DNA from: a virus
DNA: 42,680 bases
Direction: 5' to 3' (one strand)
Virus record (IMG/VR): IMGVR_UViG_3300033182_000827
Span: 1-42,680 of that record
In this document: piece by piece, positions 22,848 through 31,098 of the stretch
Layout: each line of letters begins with the position of its first letter
How positions within the stretch are numbered: the stretch's first letter is position 1
Program-made: the position numbers and the translations under genes
Notes under the pieces: generated by a model
What the model was told of the DNA's origin: nothing
The model's input: only the letters and a program-made list of their open reading frames with translations
The model's database searches: none

Positions 22848-24274
22848 TGTACATAGGTCAAGCAGAGTTAGCAGAATCTACTAGCTATATACTTTTAGAT
22901 GATTTATCATCATTATTCAATAATGATAGAGTTGAATTTAAAATTAAACACTTTAATGTAGATATTGAAGTCAATAGCATTGGTTCAACATATATTGTTA
23001 TTGATGGTGTAATGTTGACTCCAACAAAAGACTATTACATTTCTGATGATAAAAAACATATTATTTTCAAAGAACCGCCCACATCAGGATCAACTTTTCA
23101 TGGAAGAATTGTAAAAACCATTGGATTAAGTATACCAGATAATGTTATAACTAAAGAAAAACTATCAATCACTCTAAAACAATCTAGAACAAAACATTTT
23201 TCAGTAGGTTATGACGATCAAAAAGAATTTAATTTAAATTTTGAAAACGATAATTTATTTATTTTTGAAGATGATGATGTAATGGTTTTCATTGAGGGAT
23301 TATATCAACATCCAACTAGAGATTATCAAATAACAAATGATAAATTGATCTTAACAAATTCTCCGACAATAAATTCAGAGATAGACGTTGTAATTACAAA
23401 ATTATCTAAAACAAAAAAAATAGTCGAGATTGCTGATGATTGTATTAAAAATTCAGATACAATAGCAAATATACAGAGCTGTTTAACAGTATTGAATAAT
23501 AATCTTGATCAAACACATACCGTAAATTTGTATAAAAATGGTGGCATTCTTTGGGTTTTCAATGAAAGAATGGAAAAATGCCAACAATGTTCTAATGATG
23601 GTGACTGCATAGAAATTGCCAATGGAAAATGCTGTAAGTGGATTGTTCCATCAGGTGTAAAAAAAGCAACATTTGAAATTTGGTCGGGTGGGGGTAGCGG
23701 TGCAGGAATGACTTGTTGCAATTGCTGTTCAATGGGAATACCAGCAGCAGGAGGAAACTGGGCAGTTAAAACGATTGGGGTGACTGAAGGTCATGTCTAT
23801 ACAATTTGCGCTGGAGGAACTTATCCATGTGAACAAAAACATGGATGTATAGGGGGAATGGGTTGCAATTCATATGTAATTGGATGCAACTTAGAAAATT
23901 TTTGCGTTTTAGGAGGTTGTGGTGGAATCATGTGTAATGGTGATGCACATGGACCGAGAACAAATCAAATATGCGCAAATAAAAATATTTGTCCTCATTT
24001 TGGAGCTGATTTTGGAATGGCAGGAACTACTGGAACTGGAAATTCAGATACATGTCATTGTTGGGTCCATAGACAAATTGGAGGAGTGGCTCCTTTTATG
24101 GGACAATTTGGAACAATGACGACAACTGTATATTGGTGCAATTGTTCTTGTTTTATTCCTGGTTGGGCCGCAGGAGGACTCACCGGTGATAGCACATATT
24201 GTGATAATAATATCAAATGTTGTGCTGGCGGCGGAATGGGCGGACCAGGTTTAGTTAAAGTAACTTATTTTTAA
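22847..24274 (+). CDS. Cysteine- and glycine-rich adhesin 1
   Basis: 475 residues. The N-terminal half contains two copies of the 'vYIVIDGV...DYYIS...I.F..PP..GS' module (~45-80 and ~140-180), then a linker with a Cys-containing helix. From ~225 (ILWVFNERMEKCQQC) to the end is a 27-cysteine glycine-rich domain with clusters C-x2-C, CC-x-CC, C-x-C and IPGWAAGGL, ending GGPGLVKVTYF. No signal peptide. The density of Cys-x-Cys and CC pairs suggests metal binding (zinc or Fe-S) or disulfides formed after cell lysis; I cannot tell which. Its C-terminal domain is nearly identical to the next gene's, with exact 43-66 base blocks, while the N-terminal halves have diverged. Confidence 0.65.
   Translation: MYIGQAELAESTSYILLDDLSSLFNNDRVEFKIKHFNVDIEVNSIGSTYIVIDGVMLTPTKDYYISDDKKHIIFKEPPTSGSTFHGRIVKTIGLSIPDNVITKEKLSITLKQSRTKHFSVGYDDQKEFNLNFENDNLFIFEDDDVMVFIEGLYQHPTRDYQITNDKLILTNSPTINSEIDVVITKLSKTKKIVEIADDCIKNSDTIANIQSCLTVLNNNLDQTHTVNLYKNGGILWVFNERMEKCQQCSNDGDCIEIANGKCCKWIVPSGVKKATFEIWSGGGSGAGMTCCNCCSMGIPAAGGNWAVKTIGVTEGHVYTICAGGTYPCEQKHGCIGGMGCNSYVIGCNLENFCVLGGCGGIMCNGDAHGPRTNQICANKNICPHFGADFGMAGTTGTGNSDTCHCWVHRQIGGVAPFMGQFGTMTTTVYWCNCSCFIPGWAAGGLTGDSTYCDNNIKCCAGGGMGGPGLVKVTYF
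23915..23980 (+). repeat. 66-bp block identical to 25371-25436
   Basis: The two cysteine-rich genes share several exact DNA blocks: 23702-23744 with 25158-25200 (43 bases), 23915-23980 with 25371-25436 (66 bases) and 24141-24203 with 25597-25659 (63 bases), as well as an almost exact 3' end. The N-terminal halves are much more diverged at the DNA level. This indicates recent duplication or gene conversion limited to the C-terminal domain. Confidence 0.85.
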
Positions 24275-24277
24275 ATA
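24270..24277 (+). promoter_or_regulatory. Candidate degenerate late promoter box
   Basis: TTTAAATA (7/8 of TATAAATA) overlaps the end of cysteine-rich gene 1 and lies 29 bases before the ATG of gene 2, in one of the few real gaps of the fibre region. Weak, since T/A runs are common in this genome. Confidence 0.25.
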
Positions 24278-24305
24278 TTAAACAAAATATTAATTACGGA
24301 TTCAT

Positions 24306-25730
24306 ATGCCTTATTTGGGTCAAGGGAATACATCAGTTGCATCAAGTTTTAGACTCCTAGATGATATGTCTAATGATTTTGACGGGATGCGTACAAAATT
24401 TGAAATGAAATCTGAAGGCGATACGATTTTTATATCGTCTATTGGATCTACTTTTATTTTACTCGATAATGTACTTCTTATTCCAGAAAAAGATTATTAT
24501 ATTTCATCTGACAATAATTCAATTGTTTTTATAGATGCACCAAAAAAGGGGTCTGAGTTTTCTGGAAGAGTTGTTGAACAGAGTGGATTAGTAATTCCCG
24601 ATGGTTCGATCAGTAAAGAAAAATTATCAATTGCTCTTCAAAAATCTGAAACTTTTCATTTCACATCCTATTCCGAAAATACAATTAGATTTGAATTGTT
24701 TCCACAAAATTCAAATCTTGCAGACAAATCAAATGAGATATTAGTTTTTGTTGAAGGCTTATATCAAAGACCAGAAAGAGATTATGTGATAGATGGTAAC
24801 GAATTGGTTTTTGATAATCCACCACCCCTAAACTCTGAAATTGATGTTATCATCAATAACATAGTTGGCACTAAAGCAAAGATTCAAATTACAGAAAAAA
24901 GCATTTGTTCAACAGCAACAATAGAAGATATTAATAAATGTATAATTTTATTAGAAAATAAATTAGAGACGCAAACAATTCAAACTGATAATTATTATAA
25001 TATATTATGGGTTTTCAATGAAAGAATGGAAATGTGTCAACAATGTTCAAATAATGGAGATTGTTGCGAAATTGCCAATGGAAAATGCTGTGAGTGGACT
25101 GTTCCATCAGGAGTCTCTAAGGCAACTTTTGAAATATGGTCTGGAGGAGGTGGCGGTGCAGGAATGACTTGTTGCAATTGCTGTTCAATGGGAATACCAG
25201 GAGCAGGAGGAAACTGGGCAGTTAAAACGATTGGTGTTACTCCTGGCGACTCATATACTATATGTGCTGGTGGTACATATAGCTGTGAAAAATTTCATGG
25301 ATGTAATGGGGGCAAAGGGTGCTCTTCTTATGTGATAGGAAATGGATTAACCAATTTCTGTACAATGGGTGGTTGTGGTGGAATCATGTGTAATGGTGAT
25401 GCACATGGACCGAGAACAAATCAAATATGCGCAAATCAAAATATTTGCCCTCACTTTGGAGCTGATTTTGGAATGGCAGGAACTACTGGCACTGGAAATT
25501 CAAATACATGTCATTGCTGGACACACCATCAAATAGGAGGAACTGCGCCTTGGATAGGATTGTTTGGACATATGAGAACAATTGAATATTGGTGCCATTG
25601 TTCTTGTTTTATTCCTGGTTGGGCCGCAGGAGGACTCACCGGTGATAGCACATATTGTGGTTATAATTACAAATGTTGTGCTGGCGGCGGAATGGGCGGA
25701 CCGGGTTTAGTTAAAGTAACTTATTTTTAG
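24306..25730 (+). CDS. Cysteine- and glycine-rich adhesin 2
   Basis: 474 residues. Same plan as its neighbour: N-terminal modules 'FILLDNV...DYYISSDNNSIVFIDAPKKGS' and 'EILVFVEGLYQRPERDYVI', then a helix with KSICSTATIEDINKC, then a domain with 27 cysteines starting NERMEMCQQCSNNGDCC. The Cys spacing is the same as in gene 1, including TCCNCC, GGCGGIMCNG, QICANQNICPH, TCHCW, YWCHCSCF and KCCAGGGMGGPG. Unlike most of the region it is separated from the upstream gene by 31 bases. Probably a distal adhesin; function not proven. Confidence 0.65.
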   Translation: MPYLGQGNTSVASSFRLLDDMSNDFDGMRTKFEMKSEGDTIFISSIGSTFILLDNVLLIPEKDYYISSDNNSIVFIDAPKKGSEFSGRVVEQSGLVIPDGSISKEKLSIALQKSETFHFTSYSENTIRFELFPQNSNLADKSNEILVFVEGLYQRPERDYVIDGNELVFDNPPPLNSEIDVIINNIVGTKAKIQITEKSICSTATIEDINKCIILLENKLETQTIQTDNYYNILWVFNERMEMCQQCSNNGDCCEIANGKCCEWTVPSGVSKATFEIWSGGGGGAGMTCCNCCSMGIPGAGGNWAVKTIGVTPGDSYTICAGGTYSCEKFHGCNGGKGCSSYVIGNGLTNFCTMGGCGGIMCNGDAHGPRTNQICANQNICPHFGADFGMAGTTGTGNSNTCHCWTHHQIGGTAPWIGLFGHMRTIEYWCHCSCFIPGWAAGGLTGDSTYCGYNYKCCAGGGMGGPGLVKVTYF

Positions 25731-25738
25731 GATTTTTT

Positions 25739-26419
25739 ATGGGAATAATAACAGTACCTTTTTATTTTAAAACTCCTGATGAATATTTATCGACAAATTT
25801 TTCAAAAAATAAACGAACATATTGGGAATATGTTGGGGATGATAGATTATGGGTATCGGTAGATATTGATACAAATGAAACTATTATTGGCGCTACACTT
25901 GATGAAAAAATGATAAATGATGGTAGACCTAGACCTAGAAATATAAGATATGTCGAAATAGATGCTACTATCGATACATTGGTTGCATATATAGCTAGAC
26001 CACCAGGAATGTCACAAAGTTCTACCGATTTAAAATTGGGTAATAGACAGACAATTTCAGTTTGCCCGCCAGTACATGGTTATAGGGAATATGTATATTT
26101 TGAGCCTATGGCACCTTTAGATGTTTATAAGGAAACACTAACATATAATGTTGAAACTAAAAGATTAGAGCCGCAAGTCGTAACCATTCAAGATTTGGCA
26201 GGTATAAATGTAGACGAAGAATTTACTTGGGAAATTGTTAAAGAACTGAGAAATGAACAATTAAAAGCATCAGACAATGCTCTTTCACCAGATATGCCTG
26301 AAGAAATGAGAGTGAAAATTATTACGTATAGACAATTATTAAGAGACTTACCAGAAAATTTAAAAAATTATACACCGTGGCAAGCATATAACATGTTTCC
26401 GCCTTATCCAGATATTTAA
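25739..26419 (+). CDS. Tail assembly chaperone-like protein 2
   Basis: 226 residues, ATG 25739 eight bases after the cysteine-rich gene. The N-terminal ~180 residues are beta-rich (YWEYVGDDRLWVSVDID..., FEPMAPLDVYKETL...). The last ~60 residues hold E-L-R-N-E-Q-L-K-A-S-D, MRVKIITYRQLLRDLPENL and WQAYNMFPPYPD, the 'R...L..sD.......YRQ.LRDLP......P..P' pattern of phage tail assembly chaperones. It therefore may assist folding of the cysteine-rich adhesins upstream. It ends just before the glycosyltransferase/carbamoyltransferase pair. Confidence 0.65.
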   Translation: MGIITVPFYFKTPDEYLSTNFSKNKRTYWEYVGDDRLWVSVDIDTNETIIGATLDEKMINDGRPRPRNIRYVEIDATIDTLVAYIARPPGMSQSSTDLKLGNRQTISVCPPVHGYREYVYFEPMAPLDVYKETLTYNVETKRLEPQVVTIQDLAGINVDEEFTWEIVKELRNEQLKASDNALSPDMPEEMRVKIITYRQLLRDLPENLKNYTPWQAYNMFPPYPDI

Positions 26420-26435
26420 ATTATGATGGAGACAA

Positions 26436-27410
26436 ATGAAATCAAAAGCATTTTTTATAAATGGTGGCGCGGGTAGAGTACTATGTTCTTTACCCGCACT
26501 TGAATATTATGCTGAAAATTCCGAAGATGAAGATTTTATCATTATTGCAGAATCTGCGAGTGAATTTTTCCTATCAAGCAAATTGTTATATGACCGCGTA
26601 TATTCACCCAGTCACAAAAATATATTCAAAGAATTAATTAAAAATAGACAAGTTGTTTATCCAGAACCTTATCATTTATGGGAGTATTATAATCAAAAAT
26701 GTTCTATAATTCAAGGTTTTGATAAAATTATTAATGGACTAGATGAAATTAGAGATTCTAAAAAACCAAAATTGAATTTATATAGAGATGAAATTGCAGA
26801 AGCAATAAAATTATTAGATGAAGTTAGATTAAAAACAGGTAAAAATAAAGTAGTTGTTTTTCAACCATTTGGTAGAGGTATACAACAAGTGGGCAGTGAG
26901 TTTGTTGATTATTCTTACCGTTCTTTTGAAATGCAAAATGCTGTAAATATCATACAAAATCTAAGAGAAGATTATACAGTATTACTAATGTCACAAAATT
27001 CACTACCAATAAAAATAGATGATGAAAATCCTATTGCAGTTCCTCAGACTGAAAATTTAAGATTGTGGGCAGCAGTTATAAAAATGTCTGATTATTTTTT
27101 AGGGTGTGATTCACTTGGTCAACATCTCGCTAGATCAGTTGATACAAAATCGACAGTGGTTATTGGTTCGACTTATCCCACTAATGTCTCTTATATTGAT
27201 GATGATATGGTAAAAATATTTGATGTCGGAAAAAATTCTAGAAGTTACATGCCTATACGAATAATAGAAGGTGCTGAATATAATAGAAAAAATGAAACTT
27301 GCATGTTGATCGATAAAAAGACAGAAGAAAAAATTATTTCAAATGTTCGAGAAAATTTAGGGGAGCCAATAAAAGTAAAAAAATTAATTCCAAATAAAAA
27401 AGTTGCTTAA
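26436..27410 (+). CDS. GT9-like glycosyltransferase (heptosyltransferase fold)
   Basis: 324 residues with a GGAG-type ribosome site (GGAG 26428-26431) before ATG 26436. N-terminus F-I-N-G-G-A-G-R-V-L-C-S-L-P-A-L-E-Y-Y matches the N-terminal 'G.GD.l...pal..l' loop of GT-B heptosyltransferase-type enzymes. The C-terminal half has KVVVFQPFGRG, LREDYTVLLMSQ, ENLRLWAAVIKMSDYFLGCDSLGQHLA and STVVIGSTYPTN, the sugar-nucleotide-binding part typical of GT9 (LPS heptosyltransferases). It probably transfers a sugar to an LPS-like glycan or a virion protein. The sugar and acceptor are unknown. The carbamoyltransferase starts one base after its stop. Confidence 0.65.
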   Translation: MKSKAFFINGGAGRVLCSLPALEYYAENSEDEDFIIIAESASEFFLSSKLLYDRVYSPSHKNIFKELIKNRQVVYPEPYHLWEYYNQKCSIIQGFDKIINGLDEIRDSKKPKLNLYRDEIAEAIKLLDEVRLKTGKNKVVVFQPFGRGIQQVGSEFVDYSYRSFEMQNAVNIIQNLREDYTVLLMSQNSLPIKIDDENPIAVPQTENLRLWAAVIKMSDYFLGCDSLGQHLARSVDTKSTVVIGSTYPTNVSYIDDDMVKIFDVGKNSRSYMPIRIIEGAEYNRKNETCMLIDKKTEEKIISNVRENLGEPIKVKKLIPNKKVA

Positions 27411-27411
27411 T

Positions 27412-29157
27412 ATGAATACTGGATATATTGCTGGAATATCAAGAGGTCATAATGCATCAGTGTGTTTATTGAAAAATGGAGAGTTAATTTTTTCAGTCGA
27501 AGAAGAGAGATTGACAAGATATAAGTATGATGGTGGACCTTATGCATCCATAGTCAAGTTAAAGGAATATACTGATCATCTTGACTATTGTGTTATTGCA
27601 CATACACAACCAGATGATAGTCGTACAGATTATGTTGGCGGAACAGTTTATGAAAATTTATTGAGAAAATTTGGACTAATAAAAAATAAAGACAAAATAA
27701 TTGAAACTTATCAAGAACATCATAAAATGCACTCATACTGTGGATTTTATAATTCTGGTTTTGATGAAGCGTTGACATTTGTTATTGATGGTGCTGGAAC
27801 TTTCATACCTTCAAATATAGACGGAGATGAACTAACACTTTGGGAGGTAGAAAGTATTTTTTATTGTAAATATCCAGATTTTCAAAAACCACTATATAAA
27901 CATTTGGGTGGTAGAGGTCCCTTTAGGTCTTTAATTGTTGATGATAATGATTGCGAAATTTATATTGATGATGGTGCTGGTATAGTCAAAGCATACGAAG
28001 CAGTAACACAATATTGTGGTTGGTATCCTATAGAAGCGGGTAAGACTATGGGATTGTTTCCATACGGAAAACCAAATAAAAATATACCTGATTTTTTTAC
28101 GGACGAAAATGGAACCGCTAATTGGGTTTCAACTAATAGGAATTTAGTCATCCCAACTTATCCAAACGGCGCTGTAATCAATGATCAAAAATATATTGAA
28201 TTAAGTTTTGGATGTCAAGATATTGTTGATCATTATAATTTACAAAATAGAAAAGATTTAGCATATAAAATTCAAGTCGAATCTCAAAAACAAGTTCTCA
28301 ATCTAATAGAAAAATATGTTAAAAAAACCGAAATAAAAAATGTAATTTTAACGGGTGGTTATGGTTTAAATTGCGTGGCAAATTATTATTATCTAGATCG
28401 CTTAAAAGAATTGGATGTTAATTTTTATGTTGAACCAATATCAAATGACGCAGGAACATCTATAGGAGCAGCAAAATATTATCATCATAATTTGAGTCAA
28501 AGTTATAAAGTTAATAAAAAATTAGAATCATTATATCTTGGCCCAAAATATGATATTACAAAAGAACAAATAATAGATAAAATTAAAAGTAAAAATTTAG
28601 AAATTAGTTCTGTTGAATATTTCGATGTTGTTAAATTATTGAGAGAAAAAAATGTTATTGCTATGTTTCAAGGTAGATCAGAAAATGGTCCAAGAGCATT
28701 AGGAAATCGTTCTATAATATTTGATCCAACATTTAAAGATGGTAAAGATCATGTTAATAGAATTAAAAAGAGAGAATTTTTTAGACCTTTTGCGGCAACA
28801 ATTTTACATGAATATGTTAATGAATGGTTTGACATGAAAACTCTGGAAGAGTCACCTTTTATGATGTATGCTGTAAATTGTTTAGAAGATAAAAAAGAAA
28901 TTATACCTTCAGTGATTCATATAGATGGGACTTGTAGAGTTCAAACATTAAAATATTCTCAAAATAAATATTTTTATGAGTTAATTAAATCATTTTACGA
29001 TGAAACAGGCGTACCTTTACTTTTTAATACGTCTTTCAATTTGGGGGGTCAGCCTCTAGTTGAAACAATTGACGATGCTATTGATACTTTTTATGATTCA
29101 AAAATAAATTTCTTATATTTACCAGAATTAAAGATAGTTATAAAAAATGGCAAATAA
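27412..29157 (+). CDS. O-carbamoyltransferase, NodU/TobZ/CmcH family
   Basis: 581 residues, the family's full length; ATG 27412 is chosen over TTG 27403. Kae1-like N-terminal domain: RGHNASVCLL (residues 12-21), SVEEERLTRYKYDGG, HH-KM-H (H103, H104, H107; metal-binding His pattern), GFYNSGF, TFVIDGAG, GKTMGLFPYG, and TGGYGLNCVANYYY. YrdC-like-associated C-terminal part: S-E-N-G-P-R-A-L-G-N-R-S (424-434), RIKKREFFRPFA and TSFNLGGQPLVET (540-552). Reaction of the family: transfer of carbamoyl from carbamoyl phosphate (via carbamoyl-AMP, ATP-dependent) to a hydroxyl of a sugar or antibiotic. Adjacent GT9 suggests O-carbamoylation of a glycan on the host surface or on virion proteins. All key motifs look intact. 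Confidence 0.9.
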   Translation: MNTGYIAGISRGHNASVCLLKNGELIFSVEEERLTRYKYDGGPYASIVKLKEYTDHLDYCVIAHTQPDDSRTDYVGGTVYENLLRKFGLIKNKDKIIETYQEHHKMHSYCGFYNSGFDEALTFVIDGAGTFIPSNIDGDELTLWEVESIFYCKYPDFQKPLYKHLGGRGPFRSLIVDDNDCEIYIDDGAGIVKAYEAVTQYCGWYPIEAGKTMGLFPYGKPNKNIPDFFTDENGTANWVSTNRNLVIPTYPNGAVINDQKYIELSFGCQDIVDHYNLQNRKDLAYKIQVESQKQVLNLIEKYVKKTEIKNVILTGGYGLNCVANYYYLDRLKELDVNFYVEPISNDAGTSIGAAKYYHHNLSQSYKVNKKLESLYLGPKYDITKEQIIDKIKSKNLEISSVEYFDVVKLLREKNVIAMFQGRSENGPRALGNRSIIFDPTFKDGKDHVNRIKKREFFRPFAATILHEYVNEWFDMKTLEESPFMMYAVNCLEDKKEIIPSVIHIDGTCRVQTLKYSQNKYFYELIKSFYDETGVPLLFNTSFNLGGQPLVETIDDAIDTFYDSKINFLYLPELKIVIKNGK

Positions 29158-29518
29158 AACATTAATTTTAGCGCAATTGATTTCATCAAATGATTATAAA
29201 ATAGATAAAAACAAATATAATATCTCTTTATCGGATTTTAATGATGTTGATTTGAATAATCTATCAAATGATCAAAGTTTACAATATAATTCCAGTACAG
29301 GTAAATGGGAAGCGCAGGATTTAACAATCACAGGCGGAACTGACTATACAAAAACTACTTTATCCACTGACCGAATAGTGTTTTCAGGAAATGTTCCTGA
29401 TACAATTGAAGCAGGGATGTTATTTGTACATAATAATCAATTTTATTTTGCTGTCGATTCTGATACGAGCGAAGAAGGCGTTCTCAATAATAGCACAATA
29501 AATTTAGAAGTATCTTAA
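29147..29518 (+). CDS. Fibre protein, group H copy 1 (short)
   Basis: 123 residues, overlapping the carbamoyltransferase by 11 bases. N-terminus N-K-T-L-I-L-A-Q-L-I-S-S-N-D-Y-K-I is shared with the next two genes ('LAQLI.S..KI....', 'K.AKILSSN.KI'). Then SDFNDVDLNNLSNDQSLQYNSSTGKWEAQD, a 'LSDl.DVdl......L.Ynsstg.W' segment common in marine phage fibres, and a C-terminal beta domain (IEAGMLFVHNNQFYFAVDSD). It is the minimal N-terminal module of this group; role unknown. Confidence 0.65.
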   Translation: MANKTLILAQLISSNDYKIDKNKYNISLSDFNDVDLNNLSNDQSLQYNSSTGKWEAQDLTITGGTDYTKTTLSTDRIVFSGNVPDTIEAGMLFVHNNQFYFAVDSDTSEEGVLNNSTINLEVS

Positions 29519-29519
29519 T

Positions 29520-31097
29520 ATGCCCAGTAAAAATCTATATGTTGCTCAATTAATTAATAGTACGAGTAAAATTGAAAAAACGAATTTTTCATCATCAATC
29601 GACCATCTATCAGATGTTGATTTGATCAACAAACAAGATGGAGATTTTTTAATTTACGACAGTGTTAATTCTTATTACAGACCTTATGTTGTTGAAATTG
29701 TTTCAGGTGGTGATATAACAACATTAACGTTAGATAGTATAAATTTTACACAAAATTCTCAAATAAGTGCTTTAGATATTATTCAAGAAGGATTATTTTA
29801 TTTCAATGAAGATAATGATTCTGTTATTGGTTTGCCCTTATCTCTGGGTACTTGGTCAGCTGGCGGAAACGTGCCGGCATCATTTATGGATGGAAAAGGC
29901 GCTGGAACATTAACCGCAGGTTTATTAACAGGTGGTAAAATTTATAATTCTGCTAATCCATCATCGATGATGGCAACTGCATCTGGACCCCAAGGTTCGG
30001 GCCATCGTTGGATATATGATGCGGGTGCATATCCTGGTATTCAAGGTATTAATTATAATCAAGACACACTTCAAACTAGAAACTCTACTTATGAGTATAA
30101 TGGAACAAATTGGTCTACTGGGGGAAATTTATCACAATCTCGTTTTGGTCATGTTTCATTTGGAAGTCAAAATGCGGCAGTAATTGCAGCAGGCGTTTAT
30201 TTTACAACTATAGATGATCCAACATATTCGGCTGCAAATCAAGTAAGAAATGTTGAAAAATATAGAACAACTACACAAGAATATAATGGAAGTTCATGGT
30301 CAAATAGTGGAACTTTTCCAACGAATTGTGTAGATATGGGATCAGCAGGATCAATCAATGCTGGAATTACAACGGGGGGTTCTTATCATTATTATGCAGA
30401 TGCAACACCCCCCGAAGAATATGGATATGATAATAATGGTATTACAAATCCAGTTTTTTCATATAGAGGAACATATGAATATAATGGTTCTAGTTGGTCG
30501 ACCGGAGATAGTATGATCACTTCTAGAGAAGCACATGGTCTGTGGGGAACTCAAAATTCACTAATAGCAGGGGGCGGAATAATTTATTGGGGCACTGATG
30601 GATCTTCATATATAAATTCTTACGAATCATACAATGGATCATCTTGGAGTAATGACGGTAACATTCCATCTACTGTGCCTGCTGTTTTTGCAGACGAAGA
30701 TTATTTCGGGTATGATTCCAATGGTGATTTAATTACAAATCCTTTTTATAGTCCAAATATGGTTACTGGTCATTTTCATACTCAAGGAGCTGGAGGATCT
30801 AATTCTGCACTATATCCAGCGGGTAATAGATGGGCACAGAGTTTTTATGCAATGGTATCGGGTAACTCTTACGTTTTGAATAATACAAGCGAATTCAACG
30901 GTTCAACATGGTCTGTAGGAGGTGCTATGTCATCAGCAAGATCAGGCGCAGCATCTGGTGGTAATTCATCAGCAGCATTTTGCTGTGGTGGTCATACTCA
31001 ATGGGGTTGGACATCATCTGATTTAAAAAATTCAACTGAAGAATACACCGATTCTTATGGGGGTGTAGATACATTCAGTCTGATACAGGCTACTTGA
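29520..31097 (+). CDS. Kelch-like beta-propeller fibre
   Basis: 525 residues. The N-terminal ~100 residues carry the group module (NLYVAQLINSTSKIEKTNF, HLSDVDLINKQDGDFLIYDS). From ~105 to ~510 at least five repeats of a kelch-like pattern follow: E-Y-N-G-S-S-W-S-x-G-G and a GG near the start of each blade, e.g. YEYNGTNWSTGGNL, QEYNGSSWSNSGTF, YEYNGSSWSTGDSM, ESYNGSSWSNDGNI and SEFNGSTWSVGGAM, each followed by a G-x-Q-x-x-x-x-x-x-x-GG stretch. This is a beta-propeller of the kind found in phage and bacterial adhesins, likely a carbohydrate- or protein-binding head. Ligand unknown. Confidence 0.8.
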   Translation: MPSKNLYVAQLINSTSKIEKTNFSSSIDHLSDVDLINKQDGDFLIYDSVNSYYRPYVVEIVSGGDITTLTLDSINFTQNSQISALDIIQEGLFYFNEDNDSVIGLPLSLGTWSAGGNVPASFMDGKGAGTLTAGLLTGGKIYNSANPSSMMATASGPQGSGHRWIYDAGAYPGIQGINYNQDTLQTRNSTYEYNGTNWSTGGNLSQSRFGHVSFGSQNAAVIAAGVYFTTIDDPTYSAANQVRNVEKYRTTTQEYNGSSWSNSGTFPTNCVDMGSAGSINAGITTGGSYHYYADATPPEEYGYDNNGITNPVFSYRGTYEYNGSSWSTGDSMITSREAHGLWGTQNSLIAGGGIIYWGTDGSSYINSYESYNGSSWSNDGNIPSTVPAVFADEDYFGYDSNGDLITNPFYSPNMVTGHFHTQGAGGSNSALYPAGNRWAQSFYAMVSGNSYVLNNTSEFNGSTWSVGGAMSSARSGAASGGNSSAAFCCGGHTQWGWTSSDLKNSTEEYTDSYGGVDTFSLIQAT

Positions 31098-31098
31098 T

